Positions 20,688 through 33,063 of a stretch of 64,000 nucleotides of DNA are shown here, piece after piece. How positions within the stretch are numbered: position 1 is the stretch's first letter; every line of letters starts with the position of its first letter. The DNA is from Silene latifolia (lineage: Eukaryota; Streptophyta; Magnoliopsida; Caryophyllales; Caryophyllaceae): the NCBI RefSeq assembly GCF_048544455.1, contig NC_133538.1:4494658-4558657 (forward strand). The letters are read 5' to 3'. The translations under genes were made by a program, and so were the position numbers. The notes under the pieces were generated by a model. It was not told the DNA's origin. It did not search any database and was given only the letters and a program-made list of their open reading frames with translations.

Positions 20688-23416
20688 AGAATATTTATCA
20701 TTTTTTATTTGACCTGTTAATTTGAGTTATTTTTGATGAGTTCTGCCCTCTTTACAGTAACAAGCTCTACTAATTAAGCAAAACTAATACCATAGAAACA
20801 AAATACTTATGTGACCGTATAAACTTAGTGTACATCCCCCGAGATCTTAGATGCTGAACGAGGTGATAAATGGAATGGAGTAGAAGGTTCTATGGTGTTA
20901 GAAGACACTGGAGATCCGTGTGCCTCTCTCACTCACCTAAATGAATGAAAGGATCGTCCCAAGAGGAATGGAGACATTATAACTGTGAATTAACTCGTTT
21001 GAGAAAGGAGAAATGACTACTCTGGAGTTTGATTTGAATTGTAGTTTTGACCGGAATTTTTTGCCTCTTTTTTTTACTGGATTTTTTTTGTCTTGTGAAT
21101 CTTGCAGATCTTTGACACTAGATTAAATTGCAACTTTGGCGGGATTTTTTGTCTTTTGAATTTTTGAGACTTTTGACATTGGATTTGATCGCAAATTTGA
21201 CTGGAATTTTTGTTTACTTGTGAATTTTGAGTCTTTGACACTGGAGTTGTATCTATTTGTGATCACAACTTCTCTTTGAATATTTGAGAGTCTTGAAACT
21301 GGATATGGATATATTTGAGCTTGCATAGGTACTTAGACTCACATCTTAAGTTCCTCCTAAGGGACTAGTGGTCACCTATAAAATAGCACGGAGTGCGCGC
21401 TCCCATGTCTTATTTGGTATGTTTGGACACGGGTGTACTAAAAATCTGGTTTGAATATTTTTGAGCTAATATTTGCTAAAATGGTCGATCATATGAGATT
21501 GTGCTCATCTGGTAGTCATTTGAGATATGGAAAATTGTCGAATCTGGCAAATAGAGAGTTCTGCTCATTTGGTAGTCATATGAAAAATTGACGAGTTAGG
21601 TAGAAAGATGCAGTCTCCAAACCTAGAGGTCACCTAAAGACACGGCGATCAAGGAATTATCACACCACAGGAGATGGAAAAGGTGGTCAAGTGCACGCCC
21701 TTGTTGAGGCTGATTCTAAGAGGTCGATTGATCTACACTAAAGAGATACAGCCTAAAGTATTCAAGTCTATTCTACTAGTTAAGGGTAAAAAGTAGAAAA
21801 AGTGACTAATAAAAATTACATATGCTCTTTGTTTATTTATGCAACTCAAAGAGGACTAGGATGGTCCTAACTAATTAGACATTTGACATGAACTACATGT
21901 TATTTGGTAATGCCAGTAATAGAGTTATAAGATTGTTTGTAAGAGTGATTTTTTTTGTTTTATTGGCATGTTTGTGCTTACTTTTTTTTGTTTAGACTGG
22001 TTGACATGACTTACAAGGAGAAATCTGGGACAGTTGTACTAGATTTAATGGAAGAACTCGATGTGGAATAAGACGTATACAGACTCCTACAATGGATCAC
22101 AAATAAGTTAAAAAAATGGAAAATTGTCACAGAAAAAAATAATTTTTTTTTTTTACATTTTTTAAATAAATTGAAAAAATAAGACCGCTTTTTAGATTTT
22201 TTTTTTTTTGAAAATAATATGCATGACGATGACTAACGCAAGTGATGGCTAATTAAGATGAATGCAACCATCTATCTAAGGGTTAATTGGACCAAATGAC
22301 ACCATGAAGCTTAAATGCATGTATATAATTATATATCTACCGATATTTAAATGATGTGTGTGAGAATTTTAGACCGACTAAGGTGAGGAATACCTATTCT
22401 ATTTGCATGACCAAATGATAGAAAATATGATGTAAACATGCAGTGGTTGAATTTTATTTACATGGGCAAGTGCTACTTTTGACATGCTAGTATATGATTA
22501 CCTAAACAATCACACAAAACAAAGCATAATAACGTATTTACAATTTGACCGTATCCCACAAGTTTGCTATTTTCTCAAGTAGACTTACTGTTAATGAAGA
22601 CATCTATTATATTGACAATCCTACTTTTTGTATGTTTATTTGATAATGCTAAGTTCGTGCAAAACAATAAAACTACCACATTAACAAACAAGACTTCATT
22701 ATTTGCATTAATCGTACACAAATATCCTAATCAAAGGTTCTACGGGCTCTATGGTTAGGTTTGTGGGTTAAAAATTGGGTACTCACGACATTAAAATACC
22801 ACGAGGGCATCTCTCGCTTTTGTGCTCACCCAGTCATATGGACCAAGCGAGTTGCCAAAACACGACGTCATGAGATGGAAAATACGTGTAAGACCTAGTC
22901 GGCCGAGTTGACTTTCTAAGTATATATCGCACTTTACCGGGGTGAATTAAGATAGCTTAAATAGCGTAATATTGACTTACGGAGAGCCTACGCTTTTTTT
23001 TGTCTATAGTAATAAACATTATAGCAGTATTACAATTGACAAAGAAAAAAAAGACATAAGTATGTGATTCCACATATATGATAAACTAAAGAGTGACAAA
23101 CCATCTCACCTTTACCCAGCACGAGACACGAGCAAACCATCTTATCTTTGCCTAGAACTTGTAAAAAGCATAGTGCAATGCATGCATATGAGATATGAGA
23201 GAATCAACCACATGTCCACATCCATAATTTTTTTGTGCAATTAAAAGTTACGACCTCCCACTAATGCTAAGTTCTATATCAGATTCATAATATATACTGC
23301 ATGCTTTGATTAGTTTCGTAAATTAGAAAGACCTATCTATTTAATAAATAAATAAATAAGTAAACCGTCAAATATATAATCTTACAAGCAAATTTCAAGT
23401 CTTACCCTCTTAATAA
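20688..23416 (-). other. Tat internal region A, non-coding
   Basis: About 2.7 kb between the solo LTR and the primer binding site, where gag-pol would be expected in an autonomous relative. Only short frames are present and none has a recognisable domain. It is nearly identical to 35528-39101 apart from the latter's three insertions. Confidence 0.75.
21010..21310. repeat. Diverged ~60-bp tandem repeat, copy A
   Basis: Four units built on a TTTGACACT(A/G)GA..TTG..CAA(C/A)TTTG block followed by GGAATTTTT and TTTTGA(A/G)T. A short minus-strand frame crosses it, but the repeat structure explains that frame. The copy B equivalent lies at about 35850-36140. Confidence 0.6.
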
Positions 23417-23434
23417 ATCCCAGCGGATTCGCCA
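23417..23434 (-). other. Primer binding site of left Tat unit, tRNA-Arg type
   Basis: The minus strand reads TGGCGAATCCGCTGGGAT one base after the LTR2 end. This resembles the known Ogre/Retand site, with one or two changes. It fixes the element orientation as minus. Confidence 0.8.
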
Positions 23435-24621
23435 CTGTGAGATCCCTGAAAAAATCTCCTTTTTGAAAATATAAGTAAATAATATGGAGTCGTCAGTAGG
23501 TTTTATAAAAAAACATACAAAAATAAGTTAACGGAAAAAAGGCCCCTTTTGATCCCCGGTATGGGGACTGATCCGTCACTCCGGCCTAAACCAAAGATTG
23601 CGGATTCGGGGGTAAAGGTACGGTCAGGGAAGGTTTTACGCACCCGGACCGCCCATCAAACTGACGGCCTCTAGTGTTTATTTGTAATATTATATATTTG
23701 ACGAAATTTATAAAAGAATACGAAAAAGATACAAATTATATACAAAGAGAAATAAACTGGGTTAGTCAATACAATAAATAGAGAAAATAAATAAAAGACA
23801 ATAAAAGAATTAGATAAAAGGAAAGAGTAAAGAAAAACTTATTTGAATCTGGTACCCTCAGGCCTATGTGGATGTTGACTATTAATGAATATCGACTTTG
23901 TCGTTAATTATTGGCTCTTATACGCTTATATGAAATTTGGACAATTTATTTGTAGTGTTTAATTTGAAACTGGGATAAAATATTTGAGACGGTATAAAGG
24001 AGGGTAGAATATGGGACTGAATATTTCATTAAGTGACTCGGTATATTTCATGTAACTCGTCCGTGAGTTTCTCGTTTCCCTTTTTTGTCTTGACGGTCAA
24101 ATCTATTTATAGTGTTTGGCTTTGGAATTTAAGGAAGTCTAGAATTAGAGGAGTTGTTTACACCGTGCATAACTATTTGGATGTAGTTAACCGTGAATCC
24201 TGATAGAAATTGTCATTGACTTTCTTAATTATGATAAATAAAGTGCAAGATCTTTATCTTATTTGTCTACCAATTCTTATCTCCTCACTATTTGTTCCCC
24301 ATTCACCAAATTTCCATGCACACATTGCCACGTTAATTTCTATTGTTTTCGTTTCCGCTTCTGTTTCGAGCAATGTTTTGGCCTATCCTCCTAAATTTTT
24401 AATAAATTGGCCCAACATGTGTAATAAAAACTCCGAAACATGGCCTTTCTCACCACTTAGATTAATTTACTACCAAGTTACCTTGTATCATTTTTTTAAT
24501 GTACGGCTTTAAACCTTATTGGTTTTGTGCCAATAATTCGGCAAACTGCATATAATATGACATGGGAACTAACAGATTTTTTTTTTTTTTTTTTTTTTTT
24601 GGCAGCTGTAAAAAAAGTTGA

Positions 24622-27600
24622 TTACATGCTAATTGCCCTTTTAGCTAAGCAATGAGCTTGTTTATTAAGATTCCTAGGTACAAAACTAAAACATAAACAG
24701 TCAAAAGATGGGAGTAAGGTAGCAATATCTCCAAGAACCCTTTTAGCAAGATGATGTTCTTGTTCAATCCCTGCAATTTGGTAGAGCACCTGTAGACAGT
24801 CAGACGAAATGTTCAAATTAAATATCCTATTACGGATGGCCCATTCGAGAACATTCCTGATACCAAGAGCTTCAGCTTGACTTGCTGATTCAGCCTTGAA
24901 CTTGCTTCCCTCCTCAAACAAAATACTTCCTTTATTACTATAAGCTACCCAACCCGCAGAAGCCTCCAAATTATCGAACCAACTAGCATCAACCTTAATG
25001 CGAGTTATCAGGCATGACGATTCCTTACCGATGAGATAGAAAGGGATAAAGCTTTTAATTTTATACCTGAGATCTTCCTTTGGACTTAGCTCATCCACCC
25101 TCCCCCCTTTTAAGTCAACATTACCCAGCTGAATTGCTTCTGAAGCATAGTAAGATGATTGTGAAACTAACTTGAAAAATACATCTGGAACTAGTCTCGC
25201 ACCTCTAAAAATGATATTATTTCGTAGCACCCATATATTCCATATAACAGCCAGAAACTGAACAATTCTGTTAACAGCATCATCCATTTTCCCAAGGTAG
25301 CCAATCCAACTTATGATCCAATCACCAACTCGACAATGCGAGTTATTCAACGTATTAATACCCATACATGATCCATACCAAATCCTAGAAATAACATGAC
25401 AGTCCCTGAACAAATGATCCAAAGTTTCCACCTCCCTATAATCATCCTTGCAAAAAATACAAAATGGGTTCACACTAATATTTCTTCTTAGGAATTCATA
25501 ACCCACCGGAAGCGTACCTGTAATAATTTTCCAAACCAAAATCCTCCATACATGCGGTCCAGGGAGGTGCCATAACTTAGACCTGCAGAAATTTTTACCT
25601 ATAGCAGTGATGCGCAATAAATCCTTTTCAGAGCCCTTATCCTCAATAAAAGAACCAAAAGCCACACCATATCCACTTTTTACCTAATAAATACCACTAT
25701 CATTATGTTTCCAGAAAAGATAATCTGTATCCTGTGAAAAGCAAAGAGGAATGGCCAAAATTTTAGTAGCCCATTCCTCAGTAAAGATATCCCTTATATA
25801 GCTTTCGTTCCATAACCCATTCCCATCACATAGATCCTTAACTTTCAAATTCATCAAATGGTTGTTTGGAGAACCAATTAAATCATCCTTGGGAGAAGGA
25901 ATATCACCATTAACCCAGGGACTTGTCCAAACATTTAGATCCGAATTTATCCCTGGCTTCCATCCAGAATTTTTCCTAATCAAAATCATGCCAAGGTAAA
26001 TACTTCTAGTCCCCCACGACCAGTTACACCTTTTATTAATCATGGTACCGTCCTTCCATATTTTCCCCCTTATAATTTTATCCTTAAAAACGCGACTAAA
26101 AAAGGATTCGCTCTCCACCAGTAATTTCCATGCATTTTTAGCCAACATTGCCTGATTAAGGCACTCAATATTTCTAATGCCAAGACCACCCGAACTCTTT
26201 GGTAAACTGAGGAAATTTTTGCTACACCAGTGAACACGTCTAGCCGACTTACTTCCCGCCCGCCAAAAATGTGACAATAAGGAATTAATCCTGTTTGCCA
26301 CACTTACCGGTATTTTAAACACCGATAGAAAGAAATTAGATAAATTTGATAAGACGGAAGAGATCAGCGGGAGTCTACCTGCTGAAGACAAAAATAATCC
26401 ATTCCAAGAAGATATCCGCTTACTGACAATATCAACCAACCCTTAAAGATATCTTTCTTCGAGGACTGAAAATCAGTGGAAATACCGAGGTACTTTCCAA
26501 TACCCTTACTGTGCTTGATATTCATAACCTTAAGACACCTTCGTGCCTTAGCAAGCTTCATGCTAGGACTAAACAAAACCCTAGATTTATTATCATTCAA
26601 AACTTGTCCCGATGCCTTACAATATCGCGACAAAATGCCTTTTAACTGCATCACTGAGTCATTCTTATCATGTAGGAAGAAGATAGAATCATCAGCAAAG
26701 AAAAGGTGTGTCAAAGCCTCTGAATTCCTGCTTAGTTTAATTCCTTTTAACAAACCCTCTTGCTGTGCCTTATAAACATTAGCCGACAGGACCTCCATGC
26801 ATAAGATAAATAAGTATGGTGATAACGGATCTCCCTGACGAAGTCCACACTGTGGGTGAAATTGCTGTAAGGGAGCTCCATTAAAAAGCACCTCATAAGA
26901 AACAGTACTGACGCAGCTCATGATAAGATTAATAATTCTTTCAGGGAACCTGAAACCACAAAGCGTAGCCCTCAAAAAATCCCATCTTACCCGATCATAC
27001 GCCTTACTCATATCCGCTTTAAAAGCAAATCTCCCATGCACTCCCTTTTTATGTGAATTTATATTATGTATGGCTTCATGAGCGAGTAGAATATTGTCAG
27101 TAATTTGCCTTCCCGGAATAAAGGCATTCTGAAAATCCCCAACCAAGTATCCCATAACACGGGATAACCTATTAGTAATGCATTTAGTGATAATTAGCAT
27201 AATAACGTTACATAAACTAAGAGGTTGGTAATCACTCACCCCCTCCGGATTTTCACATTTAGGAATAAGTGTAATGAAAGTCCGATTCAGTTCTTTCAAC
27301 ACCACCCCCGAGTTTAAAACCGAAAGAACAGCTCTTGTGACATCTTTTTTAACCGTAAACCAACACTTGTGATAAAATAACGCAGGAATTCCGTCCGGAC
27401 CGGGAGATTTGAGCGCTTCCATTTGAAAAACAGCTCGTCGAACTTCTTTAGCAGTAAACGGTCGTGCCAAGAAATCCCCATCATCACTCTTAACAGTATT
27501 CCGAAGACAATGTATCATTTCCGCAAAAAAAGGATCCCCTCTACTAGCACCATCTTCATTCCTAACACTATTTGGGTTATATAAATCATAAAAAGTTTTA

Positions 27601-28790
27601 TAGAACATGGTACCCATCTCCTTATTATCAAAAATCCAAGAATCATTTTCTCCCTTGATCCCGTAAATAAAGTTTCTACCAGCCCTTCCTTTAACCCAAT
27701 TAAAAAAATATTTCGTACATGTATCACCATCAATATTCCATCTAATCTTGGCTCATTGCTTCCAAAAAACTGCTGCAGCCTCCGCAAAGTTTTTAATATC
27801 ATCATTAATACTAGTATAATTCTCATCCTTAACTTCCCTAATAGCTAGATCCATTGCTGCGTCCAGCTTGACATCAAAATCCTCCCACCTTTTCTGCCAT
27901 TCTTGTTTCTTATCAAGAGCCCACCTCCGAATTTCTTGTCTAACCCGTGCGAGTTTCCGAATAACTTGGAAAGCAGGCGAGCCCGTAACCTTGAAGCACC
28001 AGCTATTACTACTTAGCTGCAGACACTCAGCATATTCCAACACCCATGAATCAATTTTGTACGGCTTCTTATTATTATTAGTAGTCAATTGGAAATCCAG
28101 TTCAATAGGAGCGTGATCCGAAATTTGAATGGGAAAATGCTTAAGCCCCATATTTGGAAACATAAAAAACCAATCCTTCGAGCCAAGAGCCCGATCAAGT
28201 CGTTCATAAACTCTCTTATCCCCTTTCCTATTATTACACCAAGTAAAGCGAGGCCCTTTGAAGGGAATATCGACAAGATCATTATCAATCCTCCAACTAT
28301 TAAATTCATAGGCGCCACCAATCGGACTTTGATTTCTACTCAATTTGTCATACACATACTCCACTTGATTGAAATCCCCTAGAATAAGAAAAGGATGATG
28401 AAGATCTCTAAGCCACGCTTCCAACTCTTGCAAGACAGTAAGCCGAAACTGAGCCTTAGGCGCACCATAAAAGAACACCAGATAACAAGAACGCCCATTA
28501 TATTTCTCACAAAAGAGAATGATGAAGTTACTGCATGTCATAACACAAGCCATTTTAGCTTCTTTTCTCCATCCTACCCAAAGGCCCCCAGATGCACCAT
28601 TAGCTTTTACTCCCTCCGACATCACAAAACCAAAGGATCTAAACATAGGGCTTACATTATTTATATCACACTTTGTCTCAACTAAAAACATGAAATCATA
28701 ATACTTATTACTAATTAATGCTCTTAACTTTGGAATCGTAGGGGAGAGCGTATTATTAAGACCCCTACAATTCCATACGAGGCCAATCAT
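24622..28790 (-). pseudogene. LINE ORF2: endonuclease, RT, zinc finger, RNase H
   Basis: It begins at an ATG at 28790, overlapping the ORF1 end by 26 bp. The AP-type endonuclease (WNCRGLN, VETK, LGDFN, SDHAPIE) occupies roughly the first 270 residues. RT has SPGPDGIPALFYH, FIPGRQITDNILLAHE and the catalytic FADD. Near the C terminus come a zf-RVT zinc finger (CIFC..H..C) and an RVT_3-type RNase H starting at KVDASW. Lesions: TGA at 27755-27753 (probably from CGA Arg, a CpG change), a frameshift near 26440, and TAG at 25686-25684. The frame is otherwise continuous across both stops. It encoded target-primed reverse transcription. Confidence 0.93.
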
Positions 28791-30792
28791 GGAGAAGAAG
28801 GGGTTGATATGGGTCAACCTCCGCAAGCCCTTCCCCAACATTAACAGAAGTATATTCACTTGAACAGTCCATCTCCTCATCAACATTAACAGAAGCACAT
28901 TCACTTGAACAGTCCATCTCCTCATCCGCAGCACAAACTCTGAACCCACAAGACTTGGTGACACCAGCAGCGTTATTGATTGAAATATCATCAGTAGTGT
29001 CATCCTTTCTAATGCAGCTCCGTTTTGCCAATTGAGTTAAGTACTGCTTTGCACGACCAATAGAAGTAACAACATCAACATCATCCGGCACCAGCATGTC
29101 ATTAATCTCAATCTCAGGTCTACATTTCCTCTTTCGTACAGTAGCTATATCTTTCATAAGCAGCCCTTCAGAAGCACTTTCGAATTCACCACACTTAGTA
29201 CCATAATCAACATTCTTCAAACCAATCTTTTTCCCATCATTAGTCACCTGTAAAACTACATCCCCAATATCTCCAGTCCACTTACCCTTACCCTTTTCCA
29301 GACACTCCCCTGTATCCTCCCCAAATACTTCATTCAAAGGTTTAACAGATATTGATCCCACCCGAAGCTCCTTATCTTTACGAACAATAGCACTTGGCAC
29401 CAAATTCAATGGGATTGATCCACCTACAATATTAACTTCCTGAGTATGTTCTTCTTCAGCTTGTCCCAGATTAAGTTGTAGCAAAGTATTCGCTTCCTCT
29501 GACACATCAGTGGGTACAACTTTAACAGTATCACTCTCCATTGTCATAGCCAAATCCTCAGTAGGACCTTCACTGCCATATCTTATAGGAGAAACCTGAT
29601 TAGAAGTAGTCGTATCCGAGTCATCAATAACAATGACTAAATCATCCCCCATCAACTCTTTCTGCTGGTCATCCTCATTAATACATCCACGAGTCCCTCC
29701 CAGAACCGAACCACTCACAGGGGGATTACCCTGACCATTGACATTAATCCCATTTACATCCGACATAGTAGAAAGATCGTCAGATTGGTAATGTTGAAAA
29801 TTATGAAGACAAGCATTATCTCCATAAGCAAAATGGACGTGGTTCTGGTGCAAGAGCACTACACCAGAAAAAGGTTGTTCATTCCATTTGAATATCATGC
29901 CAGGTTTAATACATCTCCGTGCACGCGGATCACCAAATTGGAAAAAATATCTCGATTCTCTATTATCGCAATTAGAATCCAATCTAATTCTAGAATGGAA
30001 AATTCTAGAATTATAATTGTTAGCCCGGAGGTCAAGATTAAACATAGTATGCTGAGCCTCTGTAAAATGCACATGAAAACCCCTCGCTTGAAATCTCTGC
30101 ATCACCTTTTCCACACTAGTCTTAATATGTTTCTTAATTTCAGTACAACCATGTTGCTTATGCCCTATCTTCCCACACCTAACACAGTATTTAGAGATTT
30201 CTTCATACTTGAATTGAACCCACAGTAACGTTTCATTATCCACACGCAAAAAGAATCCAGGTGCAAGTGGTTCAGATAAGCAAACTTTCACCCTAATTCT
30301 GATATAATCATTATGAGGTAATGAGTGAAAAATTTCAATTTCGACCTCTCCGCCAAGCATCTTCTGAATAACCCCAGCAACATGTATATTCATATATTCA
30401 AAAGGGAGTCCATACACCCTCATCCACAACCATGTATGAGTGAAACGAATGGTTTGTGGAGAAGATAAGGGTTCCCAAGCTTTAAACACCATCAATGCCC
30501 CTTTAAAAGAAGCAACCTTCTTGTGTAGTATATTAAGATAGTCAAGAGAATTTGAGCAATGAAGGATAAATAAATCTCCCATATTGTGGACAGTAATTTC
30601 ACCTCTTAGTCCCCACTTATCGTCAATAATCTGTCTGATAGTACATGCATTTAGCAATCTATAGTCCACAAGGTAACCAATCAAACATTCACTCCAAAAC
30701 CTCCGAGAATGATTCATGACCACTGGGTTAAGATGAGAGATACCATCCGATTGACACTGTGAATATGAAAAACCACCCGACTTCCTCTCCAT
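28765..30792 (-). CDS. LINE ORF1, RNA-binding protein with CCHC knuckle
   Basis: A 675-residue intact frame. Residues about 30-150 resemble the DUF4283 domain common at the N terminus of plant LINE and retro-gag-like proteins. A CX2CX4HX4C zinc knuckle (CVRCGKIGHKQHGC) lies near residues 205-218. The long C-terminal half is acidic and low-complexity. Near its end a 17-residue unit (EEMDCSSE...) is tandemly duplicated, corresponding to a 51-bp DNA repeat at about 28845-28925. In L1 elements ORF1 coats the element RNA and acts as a nucleic-acid chaperone. It lies just upstream of and overlapping ORF2, implying reinitiation or leaky translation of ORF2. Confidence 0.88.
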   Translation of the reverse strand: MERKSGGFSYSQCQSDGISHLNPVVMNHSRRFWSECLIGYLVDYRLLNACTIRQIIDDKWGLRGEITVHNMGDLFILHCSNSLDYLNILHKKVASFKGALMVFKAWEPLSSPQTIRFTHTWLWMRVYGLPFEYMNIHVAGVIQKMLGGEVEIEIFHSLPHNDYIRIRVKVCLSEPLAPGFFLRVDNETLLWVQFKYEEISKYCVRCGKIGHKQHGCTEIKKHIKTSVEKVMQRFQARGFHVHFTEAQHTMFNLDLRANNYNSRIFHSRIRLDSNCDNRESRYFFQFGDPRARRCIKPGMIFKWNEQPFSGVVLLHQNHVHFAYGDNACLHNFQHYQSDDLSTMSDVNGINVNGQGNPPVSGSVLGGTRGCINEDDQQKELMGDDLVIVIDDSDTTTSNQVSPIRYGSEGPTEDLAMTMESDTVKVVPTDVSEEANTLLQLNLGQAEEEHTQEVNIVGGSIPLNLVPSAIVRKDKELRVGSISVKPLNEVFGEDTGECLEKGKGKWTGDIGDVVLQVTNDGKKIGLKNVDYGTKCGEFESASEGLLMKDIATVRKRKCRPEIEINDMLVPDDVDVVTSIGRAKQYLTQLAKRSCIRKDDTTDDISINNAAGVTKSCGFRVCAADEEMDCSSECASVNVDEEMDCSSEYTSVNVGEGLAEVDPYQPLLLHDWPRMEL

Positions 30793-31454
30793 AAAGTGAG
30801 GAGTAAAACAAAAAATTTACAATGGATTAAAAGCAGTGAGACGATCAAAGTAATGGAATACGATAATTTCGACACATTTATAATAGAAATCTACAGAGAA
30901 AAATTGGGGAAAACCAATTTAATTACTAAACTAGAACAACTTGGGGCATTAGAAAACAAATAGAAACTTCAACAAACCAGAAGCCAAGATTAGACATCAA
31001 AAAAGATTGTGAACTCTCCTGCGTTGAGCAATAAACCAATCAACAACAACGCATTTTCCGATCGATTACAATGTTGGTGCTGATAAGCCGATCAACCACA
31101 AACAACGCTTTTTCCGATCGGTTGCAAAATTGATGATGATTAGCTGAGATCACATATGTCGGCTCCAAATTGATTGCCAAAATCGCAATATTGTTAATTA
31201 AAGAGTACTTATAACTCTGAACTTAAGGTTTCTCATTAATAAGGTTACGAGATTACTGATTTCAGCATCTGCTTGCTTTAACTAGTAGTTTGGTTTTGTG
31301 ATTTGGGTTATTTGATTATTTTAATTTGTATTAGATTGTTGATATCTGATTTTTTTCGTAATTTTAATTTGGGTTTTCTGGAAAAAAACTCACTTGTAGT
31401 GAGATAAAGCTCTCAGTTTAGAGAGAGAAGCTTAATTGTATATCATTATAATTG
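30793..31454 (-). promoter_or_regulatory. LINE 5' UTR / internal promoter region
   Basis: About 660 bp from the LINE 5' boundary to the ORF1 ATG. It has a CT-rich start (CTTCTCTCTCTAAAC, minus) and two copies of a block around CGATCGG near 31055 and 31115. An internal Pol II promoter is expected of L1-type elements, but no specific box is recognised. Confidence 0.5.
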
Positions 31455-31612
31455 GGGAACTAAAGGATGGTTTATGATATTTTGAGTAATTTATGGAAAA
31501 ATAAGCGTACAAAGCCATTAATTACAACATTGTCAATTTCCATTTAGTCATTTAATTTTAGCCTCATCATCGGGTACCCGTAAGGCTAGGTAGACATTTT
31601 GAGGTGTCTACA

Positions 31613-32640
31613 GAAGCCTCCACTTTGACCGAGTCTGAGTAAGACGAAGGTCAAAGTAGTCCGGTCGGGACAGATAAAGGATAAGAAACGTACCTGGGCC
31701 TCTTACATTACCTGTCTGTAGTAGCTGGAAACTGGAGCTGGCTTAGCAAAACTTTGTTTTGCTAATCTGGAATAAAGCTGGAACTGGTGCAACGAAACTT
31801 TGTTTCGTTGGTCCGAAACTGGCCTCACTAGTCTGGAACTGGTATAGCCAAACTTTGTTTAGCTGGTCTGGAACTGGCATGACAAAACTTTGTTTTGTCA
31901 ATCAGGAATGGAGCTGGTAAAACTTTGTTTCATCAATCTGGAAACTGGCATGGCAAAACTTTGTTTCGCCGGTCTGGAATCTGGTAAAGCAAAACTTTGT
32001 TTCACTTAAGGGTGAACCTGCAAAATTTGATTTCGCAAGCTCCAATGCGTGTCAGGGCCCGCCGACCGAGGAATTCAAAATTTTATTTTGAAAAGGGATT
32101 AGAATGTAAAATTTGATTTTACAAACTAGGATTTACAAAATTTTATTTCGCAAAAAGGACAAGTTCAGAAAATTTTATTTTAATAACTCATATGCATGTC
32201 AGGGCCTGCCGACCAAGGGATTCAAAATTTTATTTTGAAAAAGGATGGGTAAGATCGTAAAATTTTATTTTACAAACTTTGATGCGTGTCAGGGCCCGCC
32301 GACCGATAAGTTTGAAAATTGCAAAATTTTATTTCGTAAAAAGGGCAATTTCAGAAAATTTTATTTTAAGAACTTAAAATGCATGTCAGGGCCTGCCGAC
32401 CAAAGGATTTGAAATTTGCAAAATTTTATTTCGCAAAGAGTCAAGTTCAGAAAATTTTATTTTAAGAACTCAAAATGCGTGTCAGGGCCCGCCGACCAAG
32501 ATGAATTTCAAAATTTTATTTTGAAAAAGAAGCTGATTTGAGGATCGTAAAATTTTATTTCACGAAAAGAGCTGGAGAATTGATTGATTTTGAACCTGGC
32601 AAAATTGTATTACGAGAAAAATGAGACATTATGAGAAGCC
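31613..32640 (-). repeat. Hairpin array B in the Tat 3' UTR
   Basis: This is the second copy of array A, with the same order of co-varying hairpins and GCCGACC blocks. It differs at scattered positions, for example AGCCAAAC/GTTTAGCT has a fully paired loop context here (TTT at 31855) where copy A has ATT. PPT-like blocks flank it at both ends (31613-31627 and 32636-32652). Confidence 0.85.
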
Positions 32641-32914
32641 CCCACTTTGGACGAATCTGGAAGATGAATGACAAAGTAATCAAGTGGAGCCGTTAGTGAC
32701 AAATATATGACACCTAAAATGCAAATGCATGTCCTAAACACCTAGATATGATGCACTGATGAATGCAAAAATGGAGTACTTTCGAAAATAGTTAAAATGT
32801 TTTTTATTTATTTATTTTTTTTTATAAAATTTTTTGAAAAAGATGGGGTCTGACCCAAATGTGATCCAAGTAGAAAGAGTGGACACTATTACTCTATAAA
32901 TATCTCTGATGTGG

Positions 32915-32994
32915 TGTAACACCCCGTATTTTATTAAGTTGGGTAAAATTCTTCTAATTTCTATTTTGAAGTTAAATTACGTCATTTAACGATT

Positions 32995-33063
<69 letters not shown>

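Larger units (their letters stand above)
24573..31454 (-). mobile_element. Near full-length L1-type LINE, 6.9 kb
   Basis: It is inserted in LTR2 with a 9-bp target duplication gggaactaa (24564-24572 and 31455-31463), confirmed by the uninterrupted LTR1 and LTR3. On the minus strand: a 5' UTR of about 660 bp, ORF1 with a CCHC knuckle, an overlapping ORF2 with endonuclease, RT and RNase H, then a 24-base poly-A (T-run at 24577-24600). The terminal RNase H is typical of plant L1 clades. ORF1 is intact; ORF2 has two stops and one frameshift. Confidence 0.95.
23436..31612 (-). repeat. LTR2, shared middle LTR, split by a LINE
   Basis: It consists of 23436-24572 plus 31464-31612, together 1286 bp. 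In the left part it shares variants with LTR3 (GTCGTC, CAGGCCTATG). In the right part it shares several with LTR1 (GCCATTAATTACAAC, ATCATCGGG). This mosaic is what a crossover between the two LTRs of one element would leave. Confidence 0.88.

Noticed and set aside
24577..24600. Poly-T as an independent microsatellite
   Set aside because: It is the poly-A tail of the minus-strand LINE, lying at its 3' end next to the target duplication.
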